This document shows positions 8,162 through 16,202 of a stretch of DNA of 24,518 nt, piece after piece (within the stretch, counting starts at the first letter, position 1; every line of letters begins with the position of its first letter). This DNA is from Desulfatitalea sp. UBA4791. Lineage in GTDB: Bacteria; Desulfobacterota; Desulfobacteria; Desulfobacterales; Desulfosarcinaceae. Made by a program: the position numbers and the translations under genes. The notes below the pieces were generated by a model. That model was given only the letters and a program-made list of their open reading frames with translations, had not been told where the DNA came from and searched no databases. The stretch covers positions 9,839-34,356 of the forward strand of contig DHGT01000087.1 of the NCBI GenBank assembly GCA_002402905.1. The letters are read 5' to 3'.

Positions 8162-8509
8162 GGTTCGCTCCGCTAAATAGTTTGGAGAAAGTTATGAACG
8201 ATTTAGGGCAAGTGGCCATGTGCAGATGGGCACTGATTCTATAAGATTGCACTTGTAGTATAACCGGAAAGGCAAAAGATCAAGAGATGAGCTATCCGGT
8301 TTGCCTTGACAGGCGATCGCGCTTTCCCATACTCTCACGAAAAAGGTGCAGGGCGGCACAGGCGGGTGCCTTCGAGAAATGTAGACCTTTACCCCCGAAA
8401 TGATGCGAACCTGTGGGTGGAGGCCTTTTTTTATGGCCACCCGGGGGGAACGGTAGACGTTGGCCCGCGCGACGCATCAAATCTAACCATGAAAATAGGA
8501 ACAGCATCG
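8162..8509. other. 348-nt gene-free divergent region / long leader of the Tim44-like gene
   Basis: No credible reading frame is seen here. The left half carries the upstream region of the minus-strand AI-2E gene. The right half would be a leader of about 170 nt if transcription begins after the promoter at 8306-8333. That leader can fold in several ways: GGCAC/GTGCC (8355-8359 with 8366-8370), CACAGG/CCTGTG (8357-8362 with 8410-8415), and GGGTGG/CCACCC (8415-8420 with 8437-8442) around seven Ts at 8426-8432. The first two compete with each other. No known riboswitch consensus was recognised. Confidence 0.4.
8306..8333 (+). promoter_or_regulatory. Possible promoter for the Tim44-like gene
   Basis: Consensus -35 TTGACA (8306-8311) is followed after 16 nt by CATACT (8328-8333), which matches 4 of 6 bases of a -10 element. 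It would give a leader of about 170 nt before ATG 8510. Confidence 0.4.
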
Positions 8510-9388
8510 ATGAATAAAAAGACCCGGTTGTCCATATTGATGATTTTTGCTTTTGCATTCAGCCTCTTTTATTTGTGGCAGGCGTCAGCCGAGGCTGCGC
8601 GTTTGGGACGGAGCAGATCCTTCGGCAGCAAACCGACCTACCAGCGCAGTGCGCCGCCGCCCGCACAGAGTCCTGCCGCTTCTCCGACGAAAAACGGGCA
8701 GACGGCCCAGGCCCAGCCAAATTCCGGTGCGCCTTTGGGGCGCGGAGGCGGGATGCTGGGCGGCCTGCTCATGGGCAGTCTGATCGGTTCCCTGCTCTTC
8801 GGCGGTGGTTTGGGGGCCAGCGGCATCGGTTTTCTGGATATCTTGCTGATCGGAGGGGGGTTTTTCCTGTTGTTCCGGTTCTTGCAAGCCCGGCGCATGG
8901 CGGCGGCAACGGCTGCAGCTTCTGGCGGTATGGCCTTTGAGCGCGGCGCTGACCAAGCGTGGGGCAGTGCAAGTCGTGCGCGGGATGAGCAAGCGGAGGC
9001 TGCTCCAGATCTGCCGCCCGGCTTCGATGCGGACGAGTTTTTGAAAGGCGCCAACGCCCTTTACGTTCGTCTGCAGGGAGCCTGGGACAAGCGGGATCTG
9101 GAAGATATCCGTCAATTTACCTCACCAGAGGTTTTCGCCGAAATCCAAAGTCAAGCCCAAGAAGATCCCACGTCGGGCAGAACCGAATTACTCTTGATTA
9201 CACCCCGCCTTTTAGAAGTGCGAGAATCGGACGATCAGATCATCGCTTCGGTGCTTTTCGATGTCATGCTGCGCGAAAACGAGGATGCACTGTCAAAACA
9301 GGTTCGCGAACTATGGCATTTCAGCCGTGAGCGAAACAATCCTCAATCGTTCTGGTTGCTGGAAGGCATTCAGCAGGTGGAACAGTAA
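8510..9388 (+). CDS. Tim44-like domain membrane protein
   Basis: A protein of 292 residues. An N-terminal signal/anchor (6-24) is followed by 'SFGSKP' and a low-complexity Ala/Pro/Ser/Gln stretch (about 40-75). Next comes a Gly-rich hydrophobic region (81-122, 'GGMLGGLLMGSLIGSLLFGG', then 'DILLIGGGFFLLFRFL'), and finally a soluble Tim44-like domain (about 160-292) with 'FDADEFLKGANALYVRLQGA'. This order is typical of bacterial Tim44-domain proteins, whose function is not settled; the domain resembles the membrane-associated part of mitochondrial Tim44. ATG 8510 is preferred because AGGA lies 9 nt upstream; an ATG at 8489 lacks a ribosome site. It converges with the CNNM-type gene, and the two stop codons are only 27 nt apart. 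Confidence 0.85.
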   Translation: MNKKTRLSILMIFAFAFSLFYLWQASAEAARLGRSRSFGSKPTYQRSAPPPAQSPAASPTKNGQTAQAQPNSGAPLGRGGGMLGGLLMGSLIGSLLFGGGLGASGIGFLDILLIGGGFFLLFRFLQARRMAAATAAASGGMAFERGADQAWGSASRARDEQAEAAPDLPPGFDADEFLKGANALYVRLQGAWDKRDLEDIRQFTSPEVFAEIQSQAQEDPTSGRTELLLITPRLLEVRESDDQIIASVLFDVMLRENEDALSKQVRELWHFSRERNNPQSFWLLEGIQQVEQ

Positions 9389-9415
9389 GATTCTGGTAGT
9401 TCGGCCGGTCGCCGG

Positions 9416-10495
9416 TTACGGTGTATCCGAGTTCCCTTCATCGGTAACAATGCCCAGTGCCCGAGCACGCTTGAGCCATTGCTGCCTGGCCAGTGCCCGC
9501 ATATCGGCAACCGTGTCCGTCTCATCCATGATTTCAATTCCCAAAAGGGTTTCGATGATATCTTCCATGGTGAGAATGCCGGCCACCCCACCATGCTCGT
9601 CAACTGCCAGCATGGCCTGTTGGCGCTGCTTCAAAAAACGTTCGAAGAGTTGAATCAGCGGGACCGTTTCTGGAATCACCGGCAGATCCCGGCGCAGGGC
9701 CGAGAGGGGTTTGTCATGGTTGCCGTGTGAGGCTTCGAGATAAATGTCGTTTTTCAGGACGAATCCGACGATGTGGTCCGGATTGTCTTCATAGATCGGA
9801 ATCCTCGAAAAACGGGCATCATCGAGCTTCAGCGCTTCGCCGATCGTCACGTTCGCCGGCAGGGTAAACATCACCGTGCGAGGGGTCATGATATCATCGG
9901 CCCTCAATTTCCTCAGCAGGAAGAGGTTTTTGATAATGCGCGATTCCTGTTCACGGAACTGCCCTTCCTTGACTCCGATATCGGCAATGGCCTGGAATTC
10001 TTCGCGGCTGAATATTTTCCGTTTTTTACCGCGCGAGATCACCTGGGTCAGCTTCATCAACAGAAAGATGATGGGAAAGAGCACTACGATCATGAGTTGG
10101 AGCGTTCGCGCCGTCATTGGCGCCAGTTCACGCCAATAGATGGCGCCAAAGGTCTTGGGGATGATTTCCGTAAAGACCAAGATCAAAATGGTGAGCACGG
10201 CCGAAGTGATCGCCACGTATTCACTGCCGAAGACGATCATCGATTGGGCCCCGACACCGGCGGCCCCCACCGTGTGAGCGATCGTGTTCAGGCTGAGGAT
10301 GGCCGCCAGTGGCCGATCGATGTCTCTTTTCAGATGGCGGATGAGACGGCCGGATCGGGGCGCTCTTTTTTCGTATGCGCCGATGAAACCCGGTGTGATC
10401 GACAACAGGACCGATTCGAGAAGGGAACACAAAAAGGAGGTAGCCAGCGCGGTAAACAGGTAGAACAATAAACTATTCATTCCATTGGCCATCAA
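9416..10495 (-). CDS. CNNM/HlyC-CorC-family membrane protein (DUF21 plus CBS pair, no C-terminal domain)
   Basis: A protein of 359 residues. The N-terminal DUF21 transmembrane domain (about 7-150) contains 'SLLESVLLSITPGFI', 'SLNTIAHTVGAAGVGA' and 'VFTEIIPKTFG'. A cytoplasmic CBS pair (about 205-330) begins at 'DDIMTPRTVMFTLP' and ends with 'VDEHGGVAGILTMEDIIETL'. Relatives are involved in Mg2+ or other cation transport. The usual CorC_HlyC domain after the CBS pair (about 80 residues) is absent and replaced by a short tail ending EGNSDTP. The start is uncertain: TTG 10495 is 11 nt from GGAG (10507-10510), and ATG 10492 or ATG 10480 are alternatives. It lies 38 nt downstream of the aldolase gene, so it may be the last cistron of the unit. 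Confidence 0.87.
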   Translation of the reverse strand: MMANGMNSLLFYLFTALATSFLCSLLESVLLSITPGFIGAYEKRAPRSGRLIRHLKRDIDRPLAAILSLNTIAHTVGAAGVGAQSMIVFGSEYVAITSAVLTILILVFTEIIPKTFGAIYWRELAPMTARTLQLMIVVLFPIIFLLMKLTQVISRGKKRKIFSREEFQAIADIGVKEGQFREQESRIIKNLFLLRKLRADDIMTPRTVMFTLPANVTIGEALKLDDARFSRIPIYEDNPDHIVGFVLKNDIYLEASHGNHDKPLSALRRDLPVIPETVPLIQLFERFLKQRQQAMLAVDEHGGVAGILTMEDIIETLLGIEIMDETDTVADMRALARQQWLKRARALGIVTDEGNSDTP

Positions 10496-10533
10496 TAGTA
10501 ATGTAACTCCTTTATTGTTTCGATTGGGTTGGA

Positions 10534-11226
10534 CTAATGGCCAGACGCCGATTTTTCCATTGGCCGGCCATAACTCTTGAATTTTTCCAGCACTTCATCC
10601 ATCTGCTGCGTGGAGAGAATTTGGGGTTCCCCGGCCGCGAGGGCCTGGTAGTAGATGCGGGCCACGAGTTCGATCTCTTCGGCCACGTTGAAGGCAGCGG
10701 CCAGATCCGGGCCCACGGCCACCAAGCCGTGATTGGCCATGAGCACGGCGTTGCTGTGGCCGATGGTTTCGATGATGGCTTCGGCCAGTGCAGGCGTGCC
10801 AAAGGTGGCGTAGGGGGCCAGCGGTACCTTATGACCGGCGAATCCGACCAGGTAGTGTACGGCCGGAATCTCCCGGTGCATGCAGGCCAGTGTGGTCGCA
10901 AAGACCGAATGGGTATGAACCACGGCGCCGATGTCCGCGCGGTGGTCGTAAAGCGCCAGGTGAAAGCCGAGTTCACTCGAGGGGCGCCGCGTGCCATGGA
11001 TCACCCGGCCATGGCGGTCGCAGGTTACGACATCGTCACGGGTCATTTCCGCGTAGGCCACGGCACTCGGTGAAATGAGGATCCGATCGTTTTCGCGCAG
11101 CAGAATGCTCAGATTGCCGCCCGAGCCTGTAGTCAGCCCCCGGGCGATCATTTCACGGCCATAATGGAGCAGTTCGTCTTTTACACGATCCTGGACGGGG
11201 TGCTCGTTCGCATGGTTTTTTTTCAT
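10534..11226 (-). CDS. Class II aldolase/adducin-family protein
   Basis: A Zn-dependent aldolase fold of 230 residues, like fuculose-1-phosphate aldolase or ribulose-5-phosphate 4-epimerase. Visible motifs are the phosphate-binding 'TTGSGGNLS' (32-40), the catalytic Glu85 in 'RPSSELGFH', and Zn ligands H104 and H106 ('VVHTHS') and H166 ('MANHGLVA'). The active site therefore looks complete. Such enzymes split or join phosphorylated sugars at a dihydroxyacetone-phosphate or lactaldehyde unit; the actual substrate is not known. I chose ATG 11226, 10 nt after the stop of the GlmS-like gene, rather than an upstream in-frame start that would overlap it. This close spacing suggests a shared pathway with the GlmS-like, KdnB and KdnA proteins. 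Confidence 0.88.
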   Translation of the reverse strand: MKKNHANEHPVQDRVKDELLHYGREMIARGLTTGSGGNLSILLRENDRILISPSAVAYAEMTRDDVVTCDRHGRVIHGTRRPSSELGFHLALYDHRADIGAVVHTHSVFATTLACMHREIPAVHYLVGFAGHKVPLAPYATFGTPALAEAIIETIGHSNAVLMANHGLVAVGPDLAAAFNVAEEIELVARIYYQALAAGEPQILSTQQMDEVLEKFKSYGRPMEKSASGH

Positions 11227-11236
11227 TGCCTTGACG

Positions 11237-14200
11237 CTACTTTTGGGGTTGCATGGCAACGATCATCTCGCCGACTTTTTCTGCCGATCTTCCGAATAGT
11301 TCTTCCATGGGCACCCGTTCCAGGTGCGTGTCGTCCCAAACGATGCTGTTTTCATGGACGATGTTCTTGATGTGTTCGTATTTGCCGCCCAGAGCCTTGA
11401 TTTTTTGCGGCAGGGGAACTTTCTCAAGAAAGCCGATGTTGAGGAGCAGCAGCTGCTCGATGCGGTTGGTGGCCCCGGGCGCCGTGGAAAAGGCGGGAAT
11501 GATCAGGATGCTGCGGTCGTCCTTGCGGCCCTTGCCGATATAGACGTTGCCTTGGGCCACGACAATCCGTTTGGTGCCCTTCAGGCGCCGATCGGATTCC
11601 ACTCGGGATTTCAGCGGCGCCAACACCCCCGTCTTTTTGATGATTTCGATGGTCGAGTCGTCCGTGGGTTCCCCCAGCACATTGAGATTGTCTACCCGGT
11701 AGAGGATCGATCCCTTGATTTCCGCCACGACCTGTTGAAGGTTTTTGAGCACCAGGATATTGCGGTTGATCAGGCGGCTGGCGCTGATGTCATGGTCGGC
11801 CAGGGTATCGAAAAGAATGCCTTGGACCCGTTCGCTGATGCGGCTGGTTCCCACGGTCACGGTCTTGGCCTGGTGTTTGATGGCGTCAACTGGGCGCGAC
11901 ATGCCGTTGATCGATTTGCCCAGGAATTCGAAGAGGCTGTCGAGCATGTTCAGGGCCGTCCCGCGCTTGCCGAAATCGAGTTCGAAATCGGCCACCGGCA
12001 GGCGTCCGGTCAGGTATTTGAGCAGCAGCAGAAGATCGGCCGCGTGTCCGATGGTGCTGGGGAGTTTGCCTTCGGTGAGTCGTTTTCTGAACTTCGCATA
12101 GAACTGGGCGACCTGCTCCCGGAAGCTCTTTTCCAGGACCACCTCGTAGACGTCCAGGCCGTCCTGGGCGCAGCGATCCACGGTCTGTTTGATCTCTTCC
12201 CGAAATCGGTGCAGGAAGCCCGAGCCGCTGTTGATGGCCAGAGCGGCGTAATAGCCCCACAGGTGGCCGACCAGGGTGTTGAGGATCGGTGCCAGGTGGG
12301 GTGATATGCCCGGCACCTGGAAGATATCCTCGGCATAGGCGTCGAATCGGGTTTCACCTTCATCGGCAATCACCACCGGGGCGGCTTTGTGGGCCCGGAA
12401 GATGGCCGTGTCCTTGGCGATATCGCCGATGACCGTACGTCCGGCGCCCGCCGCGCAGATGATGATCAGCGGCTCGGAGGAGAGATCGATGTGCTTCTTG
12501 TCTTCCACATAGTCCGAAGAGATCGTCTTGTAGCACAGTTCGCTCAGCTTGATGCGGATCTCGTCGGCGGCGGATTTGTTGGGGCCGCTGCCCACGGCCG
12601 CCCAGTAGGTGCGCGTGGGGGCCAGCCGCTCGGCCGAAGCGCGGATCTGATCGCCGAGGGCCAGCACCCGGCGCATCTGGTCCGGAAGGGCGAGCAGGGA
12701 CTTGATCTCCTCGGCGATGAATTCCGGAGACCGGCGCTTTTTGGCTTCGGCGATCCTGAGGCTGATCAGGGCACCGGCCACGATTTGCGAATAAAAGGCC
12801 TTGGTGGAGGCCACCGACATCTCGATGTCGCGGCCGCTGCTCGTGTAAACCACGCCGTCGACCTTGAAGGTCAGGTCCGAATCGCGGCGGTTGACGATGC
12901 ACATGGTCAATGCCCCGCGCGCCCGCACCATGTCCACCGCCCGGTTGGTGTCCGTGGTGGTGCCCGACTGGCTGATGGCGATCACCAGGGCGTCGGACAT
13001 GGCCTCCGGGTCTTCGGCGCCGAGTTGAAAACCGCTCAATTCCGATGCCTTCAATGCGCTGATTTTCAACGAAGGTTCGTTGAGATAGTATTCCAGTATA
13101 TTGCCGATGGCCTGGGCGGCGATGCCGGCCGTTCCCTGGCCGATGAAGTAGACCCTGCGGATACGGTCGGTGCGCAGGGCCTCGACGATCCGCTCGGGAA
13201 AAGCGTTTTCCGGCAACACGATGGTATAACGGCCGGGATCGTCCTTGGCGATTTTCCATCGATTTTGAAGCGTTCTGGCCACCGAAACGGGCGATTCGGA
13301 GATCTCTTTGAGGAAGTAGTGAGGAAACTGCTGCCGGTCGATGTCGCGGGAGGTGATTTCCGTGTGCTGGACGTTCTCCGGTTTGAGATCGATGGGGGTG
13401 CCGTCGTAGTACATGGCCGCGATGCCGTTCAGGCCGCCGGGGCTGTTCTGGTCGAGGACGAAGATTTGACCCTGGGTTGTCCCACTGATGCCCGGTACGA
13501 CTTTTTCGCCGTTGAGCCGGATGTAGGACTGGGTTTGCTCCACGAATCCGTATACTTCCGATGTCGGCAGATAATGGTCCTCGGCCAATCCCACGAACAC
13601 GGCCTGACCACTGCCCCGTTGGGCCAGGAAAAATTTGCCCGGCGCCAGGTCGGTATGCATGGCAATGGCATGGGATCCTTCGAAATCGCTCACAGCCCGC
13701 CGGAACGCCTCTGCAACCGGGTGGCCCTGGCGCAGATAATATTCGATCTGCAGGGGAATGATTTTGGTGTCGGTGGTGATTTCCTCGGGAATGGGTTCAC
13801 CGCTTTGTTCCCAGCGCTGTTTCAGGATCAGATAGTTGTCGATATCCCCGTTCAGACAAGCGTGAATCATGCCTTGGCGCAGGTTCGCCTCGCCGGCGGT
13901 GGCATTGTCCACCGGATGGCAGTTGGCGATGGTGATCGCCCCCACCGATGCCCAGCGGGTGTGGGCGGACACCGTGTGATGTTCATGGGGGGTTCGGGCG
14001 ATCAGGTGCAGGAGGGGGTCAGCGCTGATTTCCCGACGCAGTTCGCGCACGTTGTCGCCCAGGCTGCCGATTTCCGCGGCCACTTTGTAGGTAAGGGTCA
14101 CACCGGTCACGCCGGTTTCGGCGTTTGTGCGAATGGCGATCGAGCGGTTGCCCAGAATGGAACGGGTCGTGCGCGATTGAACCTGTTCGGCGAGATTCGC

Positions 14201-14995
14201 TGCGGTCCAAGCTTGTTCTGCCTGGTCGAAGGCGTCATTTTTAAAAAGAAAAAGCAACGAAATGCCGGCCGAATCGCGTCCGCGAACCTCCAGGCGGTCG
14301 ATGCTGTTCAGGACCGTGTTCAGGTTGCGAAAGATGACGATTGCCTGGGCCGGCGGATTCGCTTCGCCATCCGCCATCAATGCCTTGGTTTTGGCGATGT
14401 TGTCGAGCAGTTCGACCCGCAGGCACCATGCGATGTCCTTGATTTTCTCGATGCGCCGGTCGGCGATTTCGGCATCGATGGTGGGCAGGTACCCGATCCG
14501 GCCTTGAAGTGTGGCGACCTCCTGATCGATCAAGGCATCCAACTTTTCGCACAGCGCTTGGATTCGGGCCTGCTGCATCTGGTCGGTCAACAGACGCAAA
14601 AAAGGGTTTTCACGCTTCAGGCCGCATGCTTCCTGGTATAGCTGCTCAAGCGGTCGGTCGCCACCGAGATAGCCATCCGACACTTTCACGCCGTTGTCGA
14701 TGCAGTGGGACAAGGAGAGTGGAACGATGGTGTCGATCGCTTTGGCCAGGATCGCCACGTCCTTCACGTCATCATGGATCCTGGGTGGTTTGAAGCTGAT
14801 CAATCCGGCCAGGCCGCAGTGCAGCCGGCAGGTATCACAGGGAAGGACGATCCAGGCCGCTCCATTGTGATGGGCCGGGCGTCGACCCCAGAAAACAGGC
14901 AGCCGACCGTATGCACGGAAACCGGCGAGCGCCTTTGCTGCTTTGGATTGGGTTGAAACCAGCAAGCGCCCCATGGCGTCACGTGAGAATATCAT
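11237..14995 (-). CDS. Very large GlmS-like protein: split Ntn glutaminase domain, two SIS domains, C-terminal extension
   Basis: A protein of 1252 residues, about twice the length of GlmS (about 609). Motifs in order: presequence 1-59; 'CDTCRLHCGLAGL' with the probable Ntn Cys60; an insert of about 165 residues, helical in appearance; 'LEVRGRDSAG' (238-244 core); 'HTRWAS' (345-350); 'CLNGDIDN' (N382-G383); D409. The first SIS domain (about 613-750) has 'SQSGTT' (675-680). The second (about 795-925) has E819 in 'SELCY' and H835 in 'KKHIDL', matching GlmS E488 and H504. Then 'HQAKTVTVG' (K1044) resembles the GlmS C-terminal 'LAKSVTVE', and about 200 residues of unrecognised sequence follow. 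It probably makes an amino sugar from a ketose phosphate and glutamine; the substrate is unknown. Start ATG 14995 has AAGGAG upstream. It lies 67 nt after kdnB. Confidence 0.85.
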   Translation of the reverse strand: MIFSRDAMGRLLVSTQSKAAKALAGFRAYGRLPVFWGRRPAHHNGAAWIVLPCDTCRLHCGLAGLISFKPPRIHDDVKDVAILAKAIDTIVPLSLSHCIDNGVKVSDGYLGGDRPLEQLYQEACGLKRENPFLRLLTDQMQQARIQALCEKLDALIDQEVATLQGRIGYLPTIDAEIADRRIEKIKDIAWCLRVELLDNIAKTKALMADGEANPPAQAIVIFRNLNTVLNSIDRLEVRGRDSAGISLLFLFKNDAFDQAEQAWTAANLAEQVQSRTTRSILGNRSIAIRTNAETGVTGVTLTYKVAAEIGSLGDNVRELRREISADPLLHLIARTPHEHHTVSAHTRWASVGAITIANCHPVDNATAGEANLRQGMIHACLNGDIDNYLILKQRWEQSGEPIPEEITTDTKIIPLQIEYYLRQGHPVAEAFRRAVSDFEGSHAIAMHTDLAPGKFFLAQRGSGQAVFVGLAEDHYLPTSEVYGFVEQTQSYIRLNGEKVVPGISGTTQGQIFVLDQNSPGGLNGIAAMYYDGTPIDLKPENVQHTEITSRDIDRQQFPHYFLKEISESPVSVARTLQNRWKIAKDDPGRYTIVLPENAFPERIVEALRTDRIRRVYFIGQGTAGIAAQAIGNILEYYLNEPSLKISALKASELSGFQLGAEDPEAMSDALVIAISQSGTTTDTNRAVDMVRARGALTMCIVNRRDSDLTFKVDGVVYTSSGRDIEMSVASTKAFYSQIVAGALISLRIAEAKKRRSPEFIAEEIKSLLALPDQMRRVLALGDQIRASAERLAPTRTYWAAVGSGPNKSAADEIRIKLSELCYKTISSDYVEDKKHIDLSSEPLIIICAAGAGRTVIGDIAKDTAIFRAHKAAPVVIADEGETRFDAYAEDIFQVPGISPHLAPILNTLVGHLWGYYAALAINSGSGFLHRFREEIKQTVDRCAQDGLDVYEVVLEKSFREQVAQFYAKFRKRLTEGKLPSTIGHAADLLLLLKYLTGRLPVADFELDFGKRGTALNMLDSLFEFLGKSINGMSRPVDAIKHQAKTVTVGTSRISERVQGILFDTLADHDISASRLINRNILVLKNLQQVVAEIKGSILYRVDNLNVLGEPTDDSTIEIIKKTGVLAPLKSRVESDRRLKGTKRIVVAQGNVYIGKGRKDDRSILIIPAFSTAPGATNRIEQLLLLNIGFLEKVPLPQKIKALGGKYEHIKNIVHENSIVWDDTHLERVPMEELFGRSAEKVGEMIVAMQPQK

Positions 14996-15062
14996 GGATG
15001 ATTTTACTCCTTGGGGCTCGATCGATCCCAATTCGATCGGATCGTGCCGAAAGTGGCGTCGG

Positions 15063-16142
15063 TTACATTCTGCGGTATAACGCCCGGATCCGTTCGCGGT
15101 TCATGATGTTGCGCCAATCCTTGCCCAGAGCATTTTCCCACAGCGGCTCGAGCATCAGTGAAACATTGACCATGCGCTCGATCTGCTCGTCCGTGGCGTT
15201 GGCCGTAATGCCGCGCGGCAGTTCGATGCCCTGTTTGACGAGCATCTGTTTGAATTCGGCGACGCCCCGGGGATAGAACTCCTCCAGGTAGTCGAACACG
15301 ATGCTGTTGCCGATGCCGTGGTGGACGCCCAACTCGAAGGCCAGGCCATAGGACATGGCATGGGCCACACCCACCTGGGAATAGGCGATGCTCATGCCGC
15401 CGAAAAAAGAGGCCATCATCAATTTGTCGTCGCTGTCCGGCACCTCCTCCAGAAAGACCTCCTGGCAAAGGGCGAGGGCCTTTTCACCATAGGCCTGGGA
15501 AAAGGCATTGAGGTAGGTGCCCTCCAGGGATTCGATGCAGTGAATGTAGCAATCCATGCCGGTGTAGAAGCGTTGTTCGCGCGGTGCGCCGGCGATCAAC
15601 TCCGGATCGAGGACTACCTGATCAAAGACCGTGTAGTCGGAATTGATGCCCAGTTTCTTTTCAGGGCCGGTCAGGACCGTGGTACGGGACACCTCGGCAC
15701 CGGTGCCCGAGAGGGTGGGCACGGCGGCATGATAAACGGCCGGATGCGTGATCAGATCCCAGCCCTGATACTTCACCGACGAACCCTGGTTGGTCAGCAT
15801 CAGGGAGACGGCCTTGGCCAGGTCCATGGTGCTGCCGCCGCCTATGCCGACGATACCGGCCGGAAGGTCCTGGCGCCGTTCGGCCATGGCCTGGCGCACC
15901 TGGTCGGTGAGTTGATCCACATAGCTGGTCTTGGGTTCGTGATCCACATTGACCCAAAGGAGCAGATCGGTCTCCTTCAATGGAATGCGTTCGCGCAGCG
16001 GTTTGTCTTTGAAGACATCGTCCACCACGAAGACGATGGTTGGGCGTTGCTTGCTGCGCTGTTCGGAAAGGATGTCGTCGAGCTGATTGAAACAGCCGCG
16101 GCCGAAGATCATGCGGTTTACGGTTTTAAAGTTGCGAAACAT
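15063..16142 (-). CDS. kdnB: Iron-containing alcohol dehydrogenase, probable Kdo 8-oxidase KdnB
   Basis: A group III metal-dependent alcohol dehydrogenase of 359 residues. The N-terminal 'MFRNFKTVNRMIFGRG' and overall pattern resemble KdnB of Shewanella oneidensis, which oxidises the C8 hydroxyl of Kdo to an aldehyde with NAD+. The nucleotide-binding loop is 'GIGGGSTMDLAKA' (99-111). Metal ligands are D197 and H201 ('MDCYIHCIE'), H261 ('GVAHAMSYG') and H275 ('LGVHHGIGNS'). The ribosome site is AAGGGA before ATG 16142. It sits between kdnA and the GlmS-like gene on the same strand. The family is certain; the specific KdnB assignment rests on recalled similarity plus adjacency to a strongly matching kdnA. 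Confidence 0.85.
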   Translation of the reverse strand: MFRNFKTVNRMIFGRGCFNQLDDILSEQRSKQRPTIVFVVDDVFKDKPLRERIPLKETDLLLWVNVDHEPKTSYVDQLTDQVRQAMAERRQDLPAGIVGIGGGSTMDLAKAVSLMLTNQGSSVKYQGWDLITHPAVYHAAVPTLSGTGAEVSRTTVLTGPEKKLGINSDYTVFDQVVLDPELIAGAPREQRFYTGMDCYIHCIESLEGTYLNAFSQAYGEKALALCQEVFLEEVPDSDDKLMMASFFGGMSIAYSQVGVAHAMSYGLAFELGVHHGIGNSIVFDYLEEFYPRGVAEFKQMLVKQGIELPRGITANATDEQIERMVNVSLMLEPLWENALGKDWRNIMNRERIRALYRRM

Positions 16143-16202
16143 CAGATGTTATCCCTTCTTTGCGAAACAATGGTCTCGATGGATGGTTGTCACGAGCATG
16201 AA

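Noticed and set aside
8340..8470. Leader considered as a cyclic-di-GMP (GEMM) riboswitch
   Set aside because: The conserved GEMM core sequences and tetraloop-receptor arrangement are not present.
12389..14641. 750-codon plus-strand open frame opposite the GlmS-like gene
   Set aside because: It lies wholly antisense to a gene with clear SIS and glutaminase motifs. Its translation has no recognisable domain and is rich in Gly, Asp and His, as expected of a GC-rich shadow frame.
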